In this document: one piece after another, positions 48,792 through 62,957 of the stretch
How positions within the stretch are numbered: position 1 is the stretch's first letter
Layout: the number at the start of each line of letters is the position of its first letter
Source of the DNA: Berberis thunbergii
Taxonomy: Eukaryota; Streptophyta; Magnoliopsida; Ranunculales; Berberidaceae
Direction: 5' to 3'
Length of the DNA stretch: 64,000 nucleotides
Assembly (NCBI GenBank): GCA_003290165.1
Contig: QNQO01000606.1
Coordinates: 434,001-498,000, forward strand
Program-made: the position numbers and the translations under genes
The notes under the pieces: generated by a model
Seen by the model: the letters and a program-made list of their open reading frames with translations, nothing else
What the model was told of the DNA's origin: nothing
Databases searched by the model: none

Positions 48792-49419
48792 TGTTCTTCT
48801 TTATTAGTGCGATCATCCTCAAAGAGTTTCATTGATAGAGTGAGGGGGGTTGTTGAGTTCAACTATATAATAAATGTTATAGTTGTTAAATTTTATTGTG
48901 TCCCAAATTTGGGAGAAATGGATGATCCTCCGTGAATATAAGGATTTTGGGATTTTGTTTTCTTAAAAATCGGAGCATGACAGACGCAAAATTGTATTGT
49001 GATCTCTGGATTTAACATTTGAGTGACATTGTGATCTCTGGATTTAACATTTGAGTGATATGTTTCTTAAAAAACAAAAAAACGTTAACATTTGAGTGAT
49101 ATGTTTCACTGAATTTCAACAGAAAAGCTAATAAACATTGTCCACAGAAAGGACTGAGTAGGAAATCTAAGTTTCCTGGACCATCCCCAAAATAGGCTAA
49201 CAATGGTTAAAAAAAGGATAAATCTAACTTTCATCATATGTTCAAAGCTCACAATACAACTTAAAACATTATCCAATTCAGCATTATACAATGTCAAGAG
49301 TTTTTTTTCCGGATGGAATACTTCGTTAACAATAGAGTACTTTGGAATAAATGACAAAAATGTGGCCTTCAGGACCTGCATATGTATCAAAGAGTAAATC
49401 CTCTTGTGGTTTGAGAAAC
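48792..49419 (-). other. 3' flank of the NOC3 gene
   Basis: Includes the presumed 3' UTR of NOC3 and a tandem duplication at about 48999-49062 (TGTGATCTCTGGATTTAACA, TTTGAGTGA) with a third partial copy at 49084. No other gene. Confidence 0.6.
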
Positions 49420-49929
49420 TCAGACAGACTTTACTTTTTTTTTCTTGGTCCTCTTTGCTTCTGGATCATCTCCCTTCTGTTTCTTCTTTTGCCGTTTATA
49501 CTCTTCATATAATTTTGCAGATGAAACTGTATGATTCAACTCTTTTCTCAATCTCTCATTCTCTGTGATGTCTCCTAGCACTGTAAAATGCTTTGCAAGC
49601 CTCTTCATCAAATCCTCTTCATCTCCAGAGTATTGAGTTGGCTCAATACTATTAATTTTGGAAGATATGTTAATGATTTTCCTCTTCTTGTTTGACGTCG
49701 CCATGTTTGTTTCTATACTAAAGGGTTCCTTTTCAATAGATAAGTCCATAAAAGCTAGCAGCGCTGAGGTTGTTGACAGATACACGGGATTATTGGAAGT
49801 AAGGCTTAGTATGCTTGAGGCTGCAGCTGAAACTGAAGGATGATAGTGCTTGCATAGTAGGCTCAGTTCCCAAAGAACAGAAGCTAGCGCACCACTTTGA
49901 TTTGGATCAGAGGCTGATGGTAGATATTT
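49420..49929 (-). CDS. NOC3: NOC3 last exon
   Basis: 510 bases ending in TGA (49420-49422). Contains the CBF/Mak21 signature GALASVLWELSLLCKHYHPS, then LAFMDLSIEKEPF, a helical segment, and a basic tail (KRQKKKQK and KRTKKKKVK), a typical nucleolar localisation signal. The acceptor is ATTGTCTGCAG. Confidence 0.93.
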   Translation of the reverse strand, partial: KYLPSASDPNQSGALASVLWELSLLCKHYHPSVSAAASSILSLTSNNPVYLSTTSALLAFMDLSIEKEPFSIETNMATSNKKRKIINISSKINSIEPTQYSGDEEDLMKRLAKHFTVLGDITENERLRKELNHTVSSAKLYEEYKRQKKKQKGDDPEAKRTKKKKVKSV

Positions 49930-52900
49930 CTGCAGACAATATGTCATGTAAGAAAATTACCAAGACAGACAGAGTGATAGAGATGTTGGATTTATAAACA
50001 AAAGAAATCTAATTTCCAAGTGTTAGTCATGTTAGACATGCAAAAACACTTCAATAGATCATTTTCACATATGTCATCGCGTGAAATATGTTTCACCCTT
50101 TAACATCAAACACGTCTTTTAACTGAAAATGTACCTAGGAATACAGTTGAATAATATACATTTTCATTTTGGATAAAAGAGATTCAGTGGATGAATGTTA
50201 GCAGTCTATATGAGCTCCAACTATGCAACTAATGGAACAGTACATACCACCTAGCCACTAAAATTTCCATTGCACCTGACATTATTATAAGTCCGATTTA
50301 TTTCAATAATTTATTATTTATTATTATAATACCTGGAGTACATTGTCTATCTAGTCTAAAAATTTCAATAATTTGGGCAGCTTACCGCAACTGAACCTGA
50401 AACAGAACTCATTTTCTAACAAGTTTCGGCATTTGGATAATAACCATAGGACCTTGTCAATCTAGTCTAAAATTTTCAATAATTTGGACAGCTTACCGCA
50501 ACTGAACCTGAAACGGAACCACCACCAGCATCATTTTCTAACAAGTTTCGGCATTTAACATTCTTCTGAAGTAGATCCCTTGATGTAACCAAAGCTGCAA
50601 AAAGTTTTGGATATGAATCAAGTAACTGATTATGTAAAGATGTACTTGATTAAAACATAGGACGTTTATTACAAATGAACAGGGTTTACCTGCCATGGCC
50701 TCAGCCGAACCAAAGCACAAGGAAGAAGTAGCCAGACGTTTTACAAATGCAGCTGCCCTTTGCATGTCATGTTGTCTTCCTTCACATAACATTATCTTCA
50801 GAGCTTCAGCTAACACTTCTCCTTGATCTCTGTACAGCCAAAAAAAAAAAGGAAAGCTTGAAGATTTAACAATGCACCAGTATAGTGAAAGTCCATTTTA
50901 TAAGCTAGTTCGGTACGGACTCTTGCTACATATGTCATATCACATTATAAATTTGATGTTGGTCCCTTTTGCTAATAGGTAAATGGGTTTAATTCCCTTT
51001 TTCAATTTAATTTGGCCATGGTCCCTCCTTGTCAGTTGTCAGTCAAGGATTACCTCGGTATGAGCCTTGCACAATGACTATATAGTTAGCTATCCAAGAT
51101 AAACCTTGACTAGATGGTCAATTGACAGCTAAGAATCACAACCAAATTAATATAAAAAGGGGATTAAAACAATTTACCCTAAAAAAGGACCAACATCAAA
51201 TTTACCCTTATATCCACACAATTAATTTTGTCACTCTTGTTTTAGATAAACAAAACCATGTTCTAGTGACAGCATTAAAATAGGGTAGTGATTGGCTAAA
51301 ACAAGAGTGACATCCCCAATGAGGTGGTATCAAAATGGTATACATTATCATTTAAACAAAGCAAAAAAACCATCTTATCTGGTTGACAACAATCAAACCT
51401 GTCAGGTCTATATTCAAGTAGTAGCTGGTAAAGCTGAACAAAAAATTCTTGCAGATCGACATTTAAGGCATCTAAATTGTTCCTCATCACTCTGAATGCC
51501 ACAATGCAGCATCGAAGACGTTCAGAAACGGTCAAACGAGTTTCAACAGTAGAGTCCTGGTTACTGCCACCACAGGCAAGCACTTTCAGGGAGTTCATAA
51601 GATCACCCATGAAATCCATATCTATCAGATGAGCAAACTTCCCTAATCCATTCAAACACGGCGCAAGCAGTGGATGTGCCCCAAATCGCCCAGTCAAAGG
51701 ACTAGTATCCTCTGCAGTTCTGAAAACATGAAATGACATATAAGTTCCAGGTGCTCAATCTTCTCAACAGAATATGAAGAGATACTCGAGATGTCCTTAC
51801 ACTGGAGCTAAGTAGAATCAGAGTGGAAAGTTTTAACAAAGGAATCATCTAGATATGGTGATTATCATCAACAAACAACGCAATCAATTCTAGTTTCGCC
51901 AACTGAAGTTTGCCATTAAAAGGTCAAGATGCATAACTTCTCATTTCAAAAACTATCCTATTTACACGTATCGTATCTTGTATCAGAAACCTAAATTTAC
52001 GATATCTGTCTGTAACGTATAAAGGAGATAAATTTAAGATATCCGTACTGTATCGTATCATGCATAACATATCTTGTCTAGTAATCGGTGCAAAAATAAA
52101 TATGTAGATAAAAAATACATTAAACATGTAAAGGAGATAAATAAGACTTATGCATGCGAGGTCCAAAAAAAAGAAATGAATTGATATACAACTTGAGTAA
52201 CACATATAAGCAAGCTATTATCTATCCATTCATTCACATCACTTCTAAGATGGCACAACCTTGCATCATCATATGTCTGTGTACCATATCAATGAGGCTC
52301 TAGATACAATGGTATCAAGTTTCATATCGTAAATATCTTAAGATACGTATGACTATACCCAGAAACATGACGAAATGTCTTTGTTCAACAAAATCTTCAT
52401 ATCAACCATAACCAATTAAACATAATTATATACAAATATACAATGGTTGTGGTGAGGCCATCTGCAATTTATACATGTAAACATGCCACATATATTCCAG
52501 ACAAACACAAGCTTACTAATGAGTTTCAGTACAAAATTCAAAATGCAGCAACCACTGCCAGCATAAACAAGATTTCTAAACATTTTTTTTAAATCCATAA
52601 TTACAGAAAATAATAAATTTCGATTTATTCAGATTTTTCAGAATTAGATCAGATTTGGATTAAAATTTTGAATAACTTATCGCATTAGATCAAAATTCAA
52701 ATTATATATTTCTGGTTCCAAAATTTATAGGCTAGAGTCTAAATATACTAATATTAAATAAGAAGTTTTTTAGTCAGTTTAGCAACTAGCTAGAGACAAC
52801 ATCACGCTTGTTTCTTTGATTTTATTTAATTTTTTAATAAAAACATAACATTTAGATTTTAATAAAAATTGCAAATGTGTCTGACTGGATACGGACAAGA

Positions 52901-55900
52901 TCCGGATTAGAGCACCAATTAATGGGTTCAGATTTTTATTGTTAGATCAAATTTTATTATAAGACCAGGTTCATGAGATTTCTTATTCTTATTGGATTCG
53001 GCTGACGATGCCTTAAATCCGACCCGTTGAAAACCTTCTTACTATCAGGTATGTGATTAATTCGGTGCTTTTTAAATACCTTGTGCTTCTAGCTTCTGCT
53101 TGGGGGCTAATCCACTTGAAAGATACTTGTACCCCTGTGATTGAACCACCCGGAAGAAAAACTTGCAACATGGACAAGTAAACTTCTCCAAGGATGGAGA
53201 TAGTTCATGTCAAAGATTATCATGGCAAATAATTCCCCTGGCAGTTATACTGCTCGCAGAGTGGAGAAAGTTGTCAAAAAAAATAGTCCCTTTAAGGTGG
53301 TTAGCAAGGATGGCAACGGGGCGGATTTGAGAAAATTCACCCCCGCCCCGCTGCAGATCACGGATCCCCAAATCTGCCCTGGATATTCGTTTATACAAAA
53401 TCATAAAAACCGTCCCCGACCCGGACGGATATCCGCCCCGCCCGAATATCCGTAAAAAATATATATATTTAAAAAAGGATCTTTTTCGTAACATCAATAC
53501 CATATTAGTAACTCCATTAAGAAAACAATACAAAAATTACAGCAAAAACTTAACGTCAATACTACATTAGAAACTCGAAACAGATCTTCATATAACAGAT
53601 ATCAAGAAGCTAAAGATCTCCGATGTACAGATCTCAGATCTAAAGATCAAAAATCTCAGATTTACAAATCTACGAATCTCAGATCTAAAGATTTCAAGAT
53701 CGGAGATCTAAAGATCTCAAATCTTAGAGAAATGGACGGAGAGGGGAAAGCGAGGCGGCTGGGAGGGGCGGTGGTTCTTTACCTTTCTCCACCCCTTTCG
53801 CCTCTCTATAGTGACCATCCCCCCAAAGCAACTTCAAATTGCCAGAAGACGGCGTACGTCCACTCCAACCCCTCCACTACTTGACAAAGCTCTTGCTGCA
53901 CATTTAGAGCCGTTGAAGTCTCCGTCGAACAACTCTTCTTTGAACCACCGAGCGAGATCAAGAACTCTAAAGCTTCATGACCTAGAACTGACTCCGCCAT
54001 GGTTTTCTCTTCATTGCTCCAAAACCTCTCGTCCATCACATTAGGGATTTCTTTCCACTCTGCTTCACTCTAATCGAAATCGATGAAGAAGTTGAGTGAG
54101 TTCTTCACAGATCTCTCACCGATCTAGGGTTTTACGCAAAATAGAAGAAGGCGAAGAATGAGAAGCAGAAGAATGAAGGAAATGGGTTTTCTAGACACAT
54201 TGAGATGAGAGATTAGGGTATAATTTTTCCTTTTTATAGTCCAGGGGTATTTATGTAATTTCTCTGATAAAATGGATATCCGTGGGATGGATATGGTCAA
54301 ATTCGTATCTGCCTTGAATAATAAACGGATACTATTTGGATATCCGTATCCGCCCCAACATCCATTTAGCCATAACCAAAACCGCCCCAAACGGGGCGGA
54401 TATATGTGAAAATCTATCCCACTGCCATCCCTAGTTGTTAGATAGTTATAAGAACTTTCATGTTTACAACAAGAATTGGTGAGTTGCCTTAAAGAGGTGA
54501 GGTTTCTCAAGAAAATGAATGGACCTCATCTAGAAAAACTAGTATGAAGCTAAAAAAGGGAATGTGGGTAGCCCTTTAGGAGAGACACTGAGGCCAATTA
54601 TGAGAAAGGTGATCATGGGCAATGTTTTAAAAAGCGTTTTTCAGCCTCGAGGCGGCCAAGCTTTTTCCAAGGCGAAGCGGTGCCTCGAGGCGTAGCGAGC
54701 GTTTTTTCATAAAAAGTGATGAAAAATATAAAAAATAAATAAATTATAAACAAATAATAAAACAAAATAAGCAATCATTAATACAAGAGATAACATTAAT
54801 TCAATCATAAAAGTGGTTGAGGCGGTAGAATTACCTAATTATAGTGTATATTTTGGAAGACTTGCGGTCTTGTTTAATCCTTATTTTATGTATTCTTGAA
54901 GATTTGTAATCTAATTGAAACAATTCATAATTTCTTTTGCAGATTGCAATGAAGCCCAAATCAATGGAGAACCCGCATCACTTTGTGAATCCACATCAGT
55001 CACTCAGGAAAGTAAATATTCAAGCAATTCTACATTTCCTACATGAGATTTTCATTTTGGTACTTCAAGTACGACCACGTCACAATAACACCAAACTTGT
55101 CGACCCCAAAGAGATCTACAACTCAGGATTACAGGCACATCAACTACAAGCATTGAAAGTAAACGTAGGGGATGCGGTTCAAATTAAAACAAAAACAAAG
55201 AGTTCTAATTAGATGATATGATCCATTAAGTGTAACATATTTTAATTGTATATGTTGATTACATGGTAGACTCACAAGTTCCATCAATCACACGTTAACT
55301 TGAACAATGTACCTACATACAATGATAATGTACCTATAGATTGTGATTTTTAATAAAAAAAATAAGGTGCAAGTATTCAATTTTTTTATCACCCACATTA
55401 TAACTATGAATAAATGTCTAACTAGCAGCATCTATTGCTCATAAACCATAATGAATATTCTACAAGTTCTTGGAAGTTAACATTATGCATACATATTGTA
55501 GACTTGTAAAATAAAAAAACAAAAAAATCATACTGCATGCATATAATAATAAAAAATTGTTCATCACACACTCTTGCCTTGTTTTGATCTTGTTTGTTTT
55601 GTTTGAGGGGCAGAGTCGTAAAATAGGTGAAAGAGATAATAAATAAAAATGACAGGACAAGAAGAGAGAGGGTGAGATAAAGGTGAGGCGAATTCCAGTT
55701 TCTTCTGCCAAAACAAAACGATATTCGTCTCCTCTCACCAAATCTATAAACAAAATTGTCACTCAATAATCATCAATTCTTCTCCTCCACTTCAAGATCC
55801 AATCTGATCAACAATCATTTCCTACACAACAAGCAAGCAAACCCAAATGATGCAATCTCAAATCTTACCCATCTCTATTTCTTCTCAGCCAACAACCACT

Positions 55901-58900
55901 CTGGTTTGTTTTTGTTTCTACTCCACAATCAATTTGATCATACACTGGTGGGAGTCGCTCTTTTCACCCTTCATTGATGGATAGTTGTGGTGTTTGACTT
56001 TGGTTGATTTTATATGGTATGATGAAACATTGAGACGCATGCAGTTTTTGGTTCGAGGAATGTAGAGAGAAGAAAAACTTGTCGACACCAAAGAGATCTA
56101 CAAATCACAAACCTATCGACCCCAAAGAGATCGACAAATCATGAAACATGTCAATGTCCTCTTCTTCTTCTTCTTTTGTTTCTGCTTCACTTCTGTTTCT
56201 GCTTCTTTTCGTCTTCTCCATCACAATACAGTCGTCGCTTCTCATCTTCTCTATCGAATGGGTTTCAGAGAATAAACCCATTTATGTTTATGTGGTTTCC
56301 TTTCAGCCGTCCAATCTTTTTAAGAACTGAAAAAGATCTGAAATCCATCCACTAACACTCGTACGAGTCAGAGAAGAAACTTGGTTACCTTGAAATAGTC
56401 ATGTGACTCGTACGTATCAAGGCGTTTTCAGCCGCTTCGAGTCGACTTGTACGAGCTGAACGCTTTTTAAAACAGTGATCATGGGTGGATCCTTTCACAT
56501 TCATAAAGATTCATATTGGCGTTAGAAAACGTAGATGTATTTCCAATCCTTTTTCTCAGGAGTTAAGTTTGCACTTTGAAGTTGTGACAAGATAAAACTA
56601 TGATGAATTGTATCAGATGGCTCTAAAGTTAAAAAACTACTTAAGGTGATAAGAACTTCATTTTAATGTGACTATGGCGGATTGCAATATTCACTTCAGA
56701 AGAGACCTAAATAAGGAGGCAATACAAGCAGGTTGGAGAGCTTTTAACATACCTGATTGAGAAGATGAGTAGAACTAGAAATGGACCAGAGATAGAAGGT
56801 TCTTGGTTTCGGTTTTTTTTTTTTTTTGCAAAGTTGGATGCACAGTTGTTACCATATGGGGTTATGAGAAACTTCCCATGTAAAATTCTTGGGGTGGGCA
56901 ACAATCCCGGACCGTATGGTCCCAATCTGGTTTAAACCGGAACCAACCAGCTCCTCCAAATTTCGTCCCGGACCGGTTCGAACCTCCGGGTATCCACAAA
57001 TTTAGTCCCGGACTGTCCCGGTATTTGTAACAAAGCCTAAGCCCAACCTATACTAAGGCCCAACCAATTAACAAAAGCTCAAACCCAAGTAACCAACTCG
57101 TTTACAAAACAAGGGTTCAAGAGTCTCATCTCTGTAAGGTGACAAATGTGGAAAATTTTTCAGTAAGGTAAAAAAAGGTGAAGATGAGGCGAGTGCGGGT
57201 ATAGGCGAGTGCGCTTCGAGACTTGGGTCGAGCAAGTGGTGAAGGGTCTTCACCTCCATTTTGGTTTCTTCCAAGTTTAGGTAGATCTCAGGTTCAAATC
57301 TTCCCGCAATTCGTTCGAATGTTGTCCTCAATTTGTTCGAATCTTCACCTCCATAAAAATAAAGCTTCTTTCAAGGACAACATAGAACATTGGAATAACA
57401 ATTGCACAAATGTTCCAACCAGATCTATCAACAGTTCCATGCAGACAGTACAAAAATATCATTAAATCTCCACTGATAAAAAATTCTAATAACATAACTG
57501 TGGAGTACAAACACTGAAGCAAAGCAACAAATTGTGACACATCTAAGTCATTGACAACTCTTCAAGGAGCTTTATCACAAGTTGTTCCACTTGTCCCACT
57601 GTCTGAATACGATCTGAATTGATCTACTGCCCCTTCATTACAAGAATATATTATAAACTAACTGAATTGAAAAAAAAAAATTTGAATCGAGATGGCTTGT
57701 TCCCGTCCTGGTTCAAAACGGGTCTTGGACCAACCGAGTCTCCCCAGGAAAATTGGCTATCATTGGCTATCCCGGACCGAAACTGAGACAAGCCCAATCC
57801 TGAACCATGCCCACCTCTGTAAAATTCTATAAAGACCTCATTGTTCATTGGGAGTTAGTGTTCTTGCCTATTTGTGATGTCATGTCTCATGGAAGAATGA
57901 ATGGGTGGATGCTAAGTGTAATAGATTGGAAACAAATTGCAAAATTATCTTTATATGGCTTATGGTTTTGCAAATTGCACTCAAAAAACCAATCTTGGGC
58001 ACGTTTGGAAGCAAACATCATAAGCCTTTGACAAGGGTAGAGTAACCTGTGTGACGACACTAGTTGGTTGGTCTGGCTGCTGGTCGACAAGGTAGCGGTA
58101 GGGTTTGATTAGCCGCTAACAACTAAGTGGTGGTGTTCGGTAAGGGTGGAACGTTGACTGGTTGCTCCAGTTGCTAGTTCCATCCTTGGGCAACATTTGA
58201 GGTGGCTTGGATGCCATCTCCTTAACCTTTTGTTTGATCTTTGTTTCCTTCTTACGCAACCTCTCTTTCTTCTTTTCATTTCATTTTCTCCTAATATTAA
58301 ACTTGCGCTCATCACAGTTTCGTGATAACCTCCTACATTTTTCTGATCGCTTAGAAACTTCAATTTTTCCGCCTCGGTTATCTTTCAAACATTTTCTTTT
58401 GATTTTTTTTAGTTATTGTTTCTCCATGGAATCTATTTCTTCCAGAGTTGCTTTGATACTAGATAATGGTTTCAACAAAATAATATAATAATAAATAAAC
58501 ATACTAAATTTTTTATTATCAACAAAACAATTTGTTTTAAAAAACTATGAACTAGTTAAAAAAAAGCCACTAGACCATTGTAGTTAAGGCGTTGAGGTGG
58601 AAGCGAGGTGGACGGGCCAGAAAATGCCTCGGGCGTGAGGCCAGACGGACGCCTCACTTCACTGAGGCAGTCTTAACATTCTTTAAAGATTTTTTTATAA
58701 TAAATTGAAACATATCAGCGTAGTAGTATACATTATCATTTTGATAAATATCATAAGCAAAAATTTACAAAAAATGACACAACTACCTAGAATCAAATAA
58801 TAAAGTTGCATAGCATAGCGAAAAGATGCACAACATAAGTATCAAGTAACTTGCAAACATCCACTAAATCATTAAAAATCAATCTTGAAAGAATAAAAGC

Positions 58901-61900
58901 TTGAGAATATTGAACATTTGTTAGAAGAAATGTTGGAATGGTTGGTAAAAATCCACAAGTATGACCACTATTGGTATTCCAAAAGCATAAAAATCATTGA
59001 ACTATGCTATAAAAATCAAGATTGATGTTGATCACAAACTAATCAAAACATGGTTTGTTTTCTCCAAAAAATATTATAAAAAGTGTGATAAATTCATCAA
59101 AACTTAAAAATGTTTTATCTTGTTTTTATGAAATTGATCAAATATTACACCAAGAAACATAAAACATTATTATAGAGTGGGTTGCAACCTTTTTTAGCTG
59201 CAAATGGGCTGCAATTGAGCTGGCTACAACCAGTGAGGTGATTGAGGCAGTGAGGTGATTGAGGCGGTGAGGCGGAGCAAGACAGTCCGAGGCGGACGCC
59301 TCATTTCACCGCATTGCATTGCCTCATTTTTAGGGGAAATTTTGTAAAAACGCCTTGAGGCGCGCCTAGGCGGTCGCCTTGACTACACTGCACTAGACCT
59401 AGACCAAAAATCACATCATCATTTTTAATTATGCACAATAGCTCCCCAATCATACATTCAAGAAAGGAACTGATATTCTCTTAAGAATTTTTCTACAAAG
59501 CCAGGCCAGGCCCAACACCATCCATCATCCTCGAGATGCGCATATCTAGGATGATGAATGGTGTTGGGCCTGGCTCTTTAGAAAAGTTGTTCTCTTAATT
59601 ATCCCAAATACAACCCCAAACCCACAAGTTGATTTTCATTTCTATCTATAGAGAATCTACATCTTTTTGCACTAAATATTTTGTTGATTCTCTCTCCATT
59701 ACACTCAAATAAACTCAAATAAAGGTATGAAGAGTCATCTCCTACATCCATTTGCCCTCCAAAGAAAGATTAAGGTTGGTGGTGTTGGCTGAGTTCCACA
59801 ATTCCACCCAATCAAGAAAGGAGACAGTGGAGGGGAGGTGGATCTGAAAATCATAAAAACATTTCCTCCAAATCTTTTTTGAGAAGTCACAACTCTAAAA
59901 CAAGTGATCAATAGATTCTCGAGTTGTCCCACACAAGACAGTGATTAGGGATCAAGAAACATCTTTTATTGAGGTTATCAACTGTCAAGGACCCTCCCAC
60001 TAAGGAATAAGGATAGGCACAAAAATAAAAGCATGCTCTTGGGGATATTTTTTCGGTTCAGACAAGGGAATGAAGCTTGTGGGTTCTTAATTCAAGCTAG
60101 AACCGAGGAGTTGAGTGAAAGAAGACAATAAAATAACTAAAAGACTTTCTTTGGAGTTCCTAGTTCATCAAGAGTCAATTACAACTGGTGGCCTTAAAGC
60201 CTTGTTTATAATGTTGCAATGCTTGTTAATCAAGGAATTGAGCGATAATTCCAAACAAAACCCAAAACCCTACACCGTATGAGCTTATATTTATAGGCTC
60301 GACCTAATATCTTTATCAAAAGGATTCTTCTAATAGAATGAAGTTGCTCATCTCTGACAAGTTATGTTTCATAAGTTTGGTTTGGAAACAAAAATTTACC
60401 AAAAGGGATGTGTGGGTGAGTTGTGAAAAGTATATTGCATCTGGCAAAGGTGAGAGAGGACATAGAGTTTTGAATTTGACAATATTTTTGGCTAATTAAG
60501 TCAGTTAGTTTGGATGGCCAGCTCATACCTATTAGCACGCGTTGGACCTTCATGAAACTAACGACCATGAATGTTTATGAGAAAGGTTTGTCAAAATGAT
60601 GTGCCACCAGATGCTAGATAGAAAGAGAGAGAACATGAAACAGGGAAAAGTACTCACAATCAATTCCAAACAAAAGCAAGTGTAAGCTTCTCTAACTTAA
60701 GACTAGTGATCATGGCACATAGTAGAAAGACGAGCAGAAAAAATAAAGATAATATTGTGAGCACACCTGATTGGAGCTGGCCTCATGGTATGCTTCAAAA
60801 TACGAAAGTATGTTTCAAATACGGCAGAAAGTGTCTCTGTTTGCATTGCCCTTTGCTCCATCACATTTGGAGTGAAAGAAGTAGCTTTCAGATCCGAATC
60901 TACCTGCACAGCAGCCAAGAAACCTTGATCCCATGAATAAAAAATGGTTGAGCAAAAAAAATAAAATAAATAAAATTTGTGATAATTTCTATGGATGAAG
61001 CACCTCCTCTCTAGTCTTTGCAACCAGTTCTTGCCTACTACGTTTTCTATCACTAGCTTGCAATTTATTTGGATCTTCAAAGTTTTTCCTTTTCTTTTTA
61101 CCGCCTTTCTTGCCTCTTTCATTGTCCTTTGATGGCGCAGACCTCCGAAGATCTTCATTAAAGGATAAGGACAAGAAAACCTGACGGAAAACGACAAGGG
61201 AAAAAACAAAAAAAACAAAAAGGCAATTCTCAATAAATTAAGATATAAAGGAACATTTGATGGTAGTTGCAGATGAATAAACCTAATCTAATACGAAGCT
61301 TGACTTGACAAAGCTTAAAGAAATTGAAAACTTCAATTAATTAAATTATGCCCAAAACTGCTACTATTGAATAAAACATAACTTAACCTCAAAACAACGT
61401 AGCCATAATGTCCCAATAAGTGACACCTAACCATAATTTGAGATAAAAATTTACATCCAAGTTCAATGATTGAAAGAAAACAAATAACATAATTCCTTAT
61501 GTTCCCAAATACTCATCCACGATACACACAAAAAAAATGCAAATCTATCAAAGAAGGCGGAAAATAAAAATTTAGAAATTTGAGAGCTGTATTTTATGAA
61601 ATCTTGATTTGTATTTTATGAAATCTTGATTTGTATTTTATGAAATCTTGATTTGTATTTTCACATTCAAGTAAAAGATTTTCTATGAAAATTGTGTGAA
61701 AAGATGGAAATCGGGATGCGGAACAGCCCATCCATGCCTTTGGTTTACTGTCTTAGAATATCTTCATTTTAATGATTTATAGACACTGAAAATGCTAGGG
61801 TGATACTAAGCCATCAATCTTCTGAAAGTACCGAGTAAGTATCTAGTGTCTTCTTTCTTTCGTATTTTTGGCCTTCATGAATCAAGACACAACAATTGTT

Positions 61901-62917
61901 GCATGGACAAAACTCTCACACCTATCAGTTAAAAGTAATTAATCTTTGGATAAATTAATTTAATTTAATTTAATTCGGTCATGGTTCAACGTCGTAACTT
62001 GATCATCCAGTCTTAAGGATTATCCAGTCTAAGGGTTATCCTGACAATATGTGCTTATGATTTTTATCCTACAAGTGCTATTTGTGTGCCAAGAAAACCC
62101 TTGACTAGATGGTCAACTAATAGCTAGGGACCACTACCAAATTAAATTAACATATGGGACTAAAGTCATTTTCCGATTAGTAAAAGGACCAACATCTTAC
62201 CTGTTTCTTTTTTATCCAAGTGAAACCTAAGATGCAACTATACTCCCTCCCTCCTTAAGCCCAAAAGTTTCACATGTTACCTCACCCTCCAGCATAACCG
62301 CTCGTTCAAAGTTTGTCTCCCACCCAAACATCATATACCACACCCCCAAGATTTTTACCACATCCAAGACAAAAATAAATTCACCTAATTTCAAACTAAC
62401 CCTAGATCTACTGGATCCCTAATCTCCAATTATTTAATTATTGGCTTACTTAGACCCAACCAACTTTAAATATGAATAAAACACTAATCCTACCTTCCAT
62501 GAGAAAAGGTTTTGTTGTACTTTCACTTGAAGTTTAGTCAAAAGACTGTTATGTCAGTTTGATGGCACACTAGCATGAGTAGATAACTGGAGTAAACAGC
62601 ATGTCAACTAGTAAAAAATGAAAACAAAAAAACAGACCTCAACTGAATTAGGATGTAATTGGCAATCATGAACCTTCACAAGATTTGCAATCAATTGAAC
62701 TGCCTCCACAGTTACTTCTCCACCGTGCTTCCCTTCATTAGTAAAAAGTGACTTTATGGTTGCACAGCAAAGGGTCCTGCAATGAAGATTTGAAGCTTCC
62801 TAATGACACTCGCCTCAATTGAGTACACAATGCAAGAACACCCACTACTAATTAACTCAAGAGCCTTCATTTGGTCATGAATCCTTTCAAATACCATCTG
62901 AGAACAGTGTGAAAACA

Positions 62918-62957
<40 letters not shown>

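Noticed and set aside
53806..54044. Paired open frames on both strands in the hAT at 53305
   Set aside because: No domain, and both strands are open over the same bases, indicating composition and not coding.
60706..60936. Plus-strand open frame over NOC3 exon d
   Set aside because: It is the antisense of a confirmed exon.
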